Of a DNA stretch of 64,000 nucleotides, positions 64,000-64,000 are shown one piece after another. The stretch lies in assembly GCA_002450905.1 (NCBI GenBank), contig DKAT01000084.1, forward strand, positions 69,575-133,574, read 5' to 3'. The position numbers and the translations under genes are program-made. The notes beneath the pieces were generated by a model. The model made no database searches and was not told the DNA's origin. It saw only the letters and a program-made list of their open reading frames with translations. Origin of the DNA: Spirochaetia bacterium UBA6919 (GTDB lineage: Bacteria; Spirochaetota; UBA6919). Numbering within the stretch: position 1 is the stretch's first letter; each line of letters begins with the position of its first letter.

Positions 64000-64000
64000 A

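Noticed and set aside
1..64000. CRISPR array, prophage, insertion sequence or integrase
   Set aside because: No direct-repeat array with regular spacers, no transposase or integrase protein and no phage structural genes were seen in the window.

Overview
The window is low in G+C (roughly one third by eye) and comes from a diderm, flagellated bacterium. Evidence for two membranes is an LpxA acyltransferase, an Omp85-family protein, several lipoproteins and a small beta-barrel protein. Evidence for motility is MotA, MotB and CheW. RpoB has Asn (residue 478) where most bacteria have the rifampicin-sensitive Ser531. That substitution is known from Borrelia and Treponema, so together with the loose lipoprotein signals and HEAT-repeat exported proteins I lean towards a spirochaete or a spirochaete-like lineage. 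The species cannot be fixed from the sequence alone.

Layout. 1-4.3 kb (minus strand): a PP-loop tRNA-thiolation-type enzyme, a small outer-membrane barrel protein with a probable ATA start, a TM2/winged-helix membrane protein and an Omp85 protein. 4.5-15.6 kb (plus): the classical tRNA-Thr, tRNA-Trp, secE, nusG, rplK, rplA, rplJ, rplL, rpoB, rpoC cluster behind a near-consensus promoter, meeting cheW head-on with a 3-base gap. 16.7-20.1 kb: a lysine/saccharopine dehydrogenase-like enzyme and a solitary OLD-family ATPase/TOPRIM nuclease that looks leaderless. 20.1-21.4 kb: extragenic palindromic repeats around a hypothetical gene. 21.5-24.6 kb: an HD-GYP protein and a GAF-GAF-SpoIIE-like protein whose metal-binding residues are mostly lost. 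26.8-31.6 kb: recN, an STAS antagonist, an RsbW-like kinase and motBA. 32.2-36.9 kb: lspA, mtnP, a DUF167 gene, an M23 peptidase and lpxA. 38-41.5 kb: an MBOAT, SGNH and esterase surface-acylation cluster. 41.7-45.9 kb: envelope genes (a YgjP-type metallopeptidase, a MltB-type transglycosylase, pcm and plsC).

46.2-55.6 kb is a six-gene signalling operon: REC-STAS, REC, hybrid kinase, REC, REC-kinase, hybrid kinase. It is tightly packed with 4-base overlaps, and the two hybrid kinases are paralogues sharing a distinctive periplasmic motif. It sits downstream of a promoter and an inverted repeat with 21-bp centre spacing. The REC-STAS protein, the free STAS and RsbW-like pair and the degenerate SpoIIE-like protein suggest a partner-switching network fed by phosphorelay.

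55.8-64 kb holds cell-surface and exported proteins: a large CARDB/Ig lipoprotein-like protein, a second HEAT-repeat paralogue, an SMP-30-like lipoprotein and an exported hypothetical protein. It also shows gene decay: a leucine-rich-repeat lipoprotein cut by an in-frame TAA, and an M23 peptidase with one nonsense codon and two homopolymer frameshifts. Both window edges cut genes on the minus strand.
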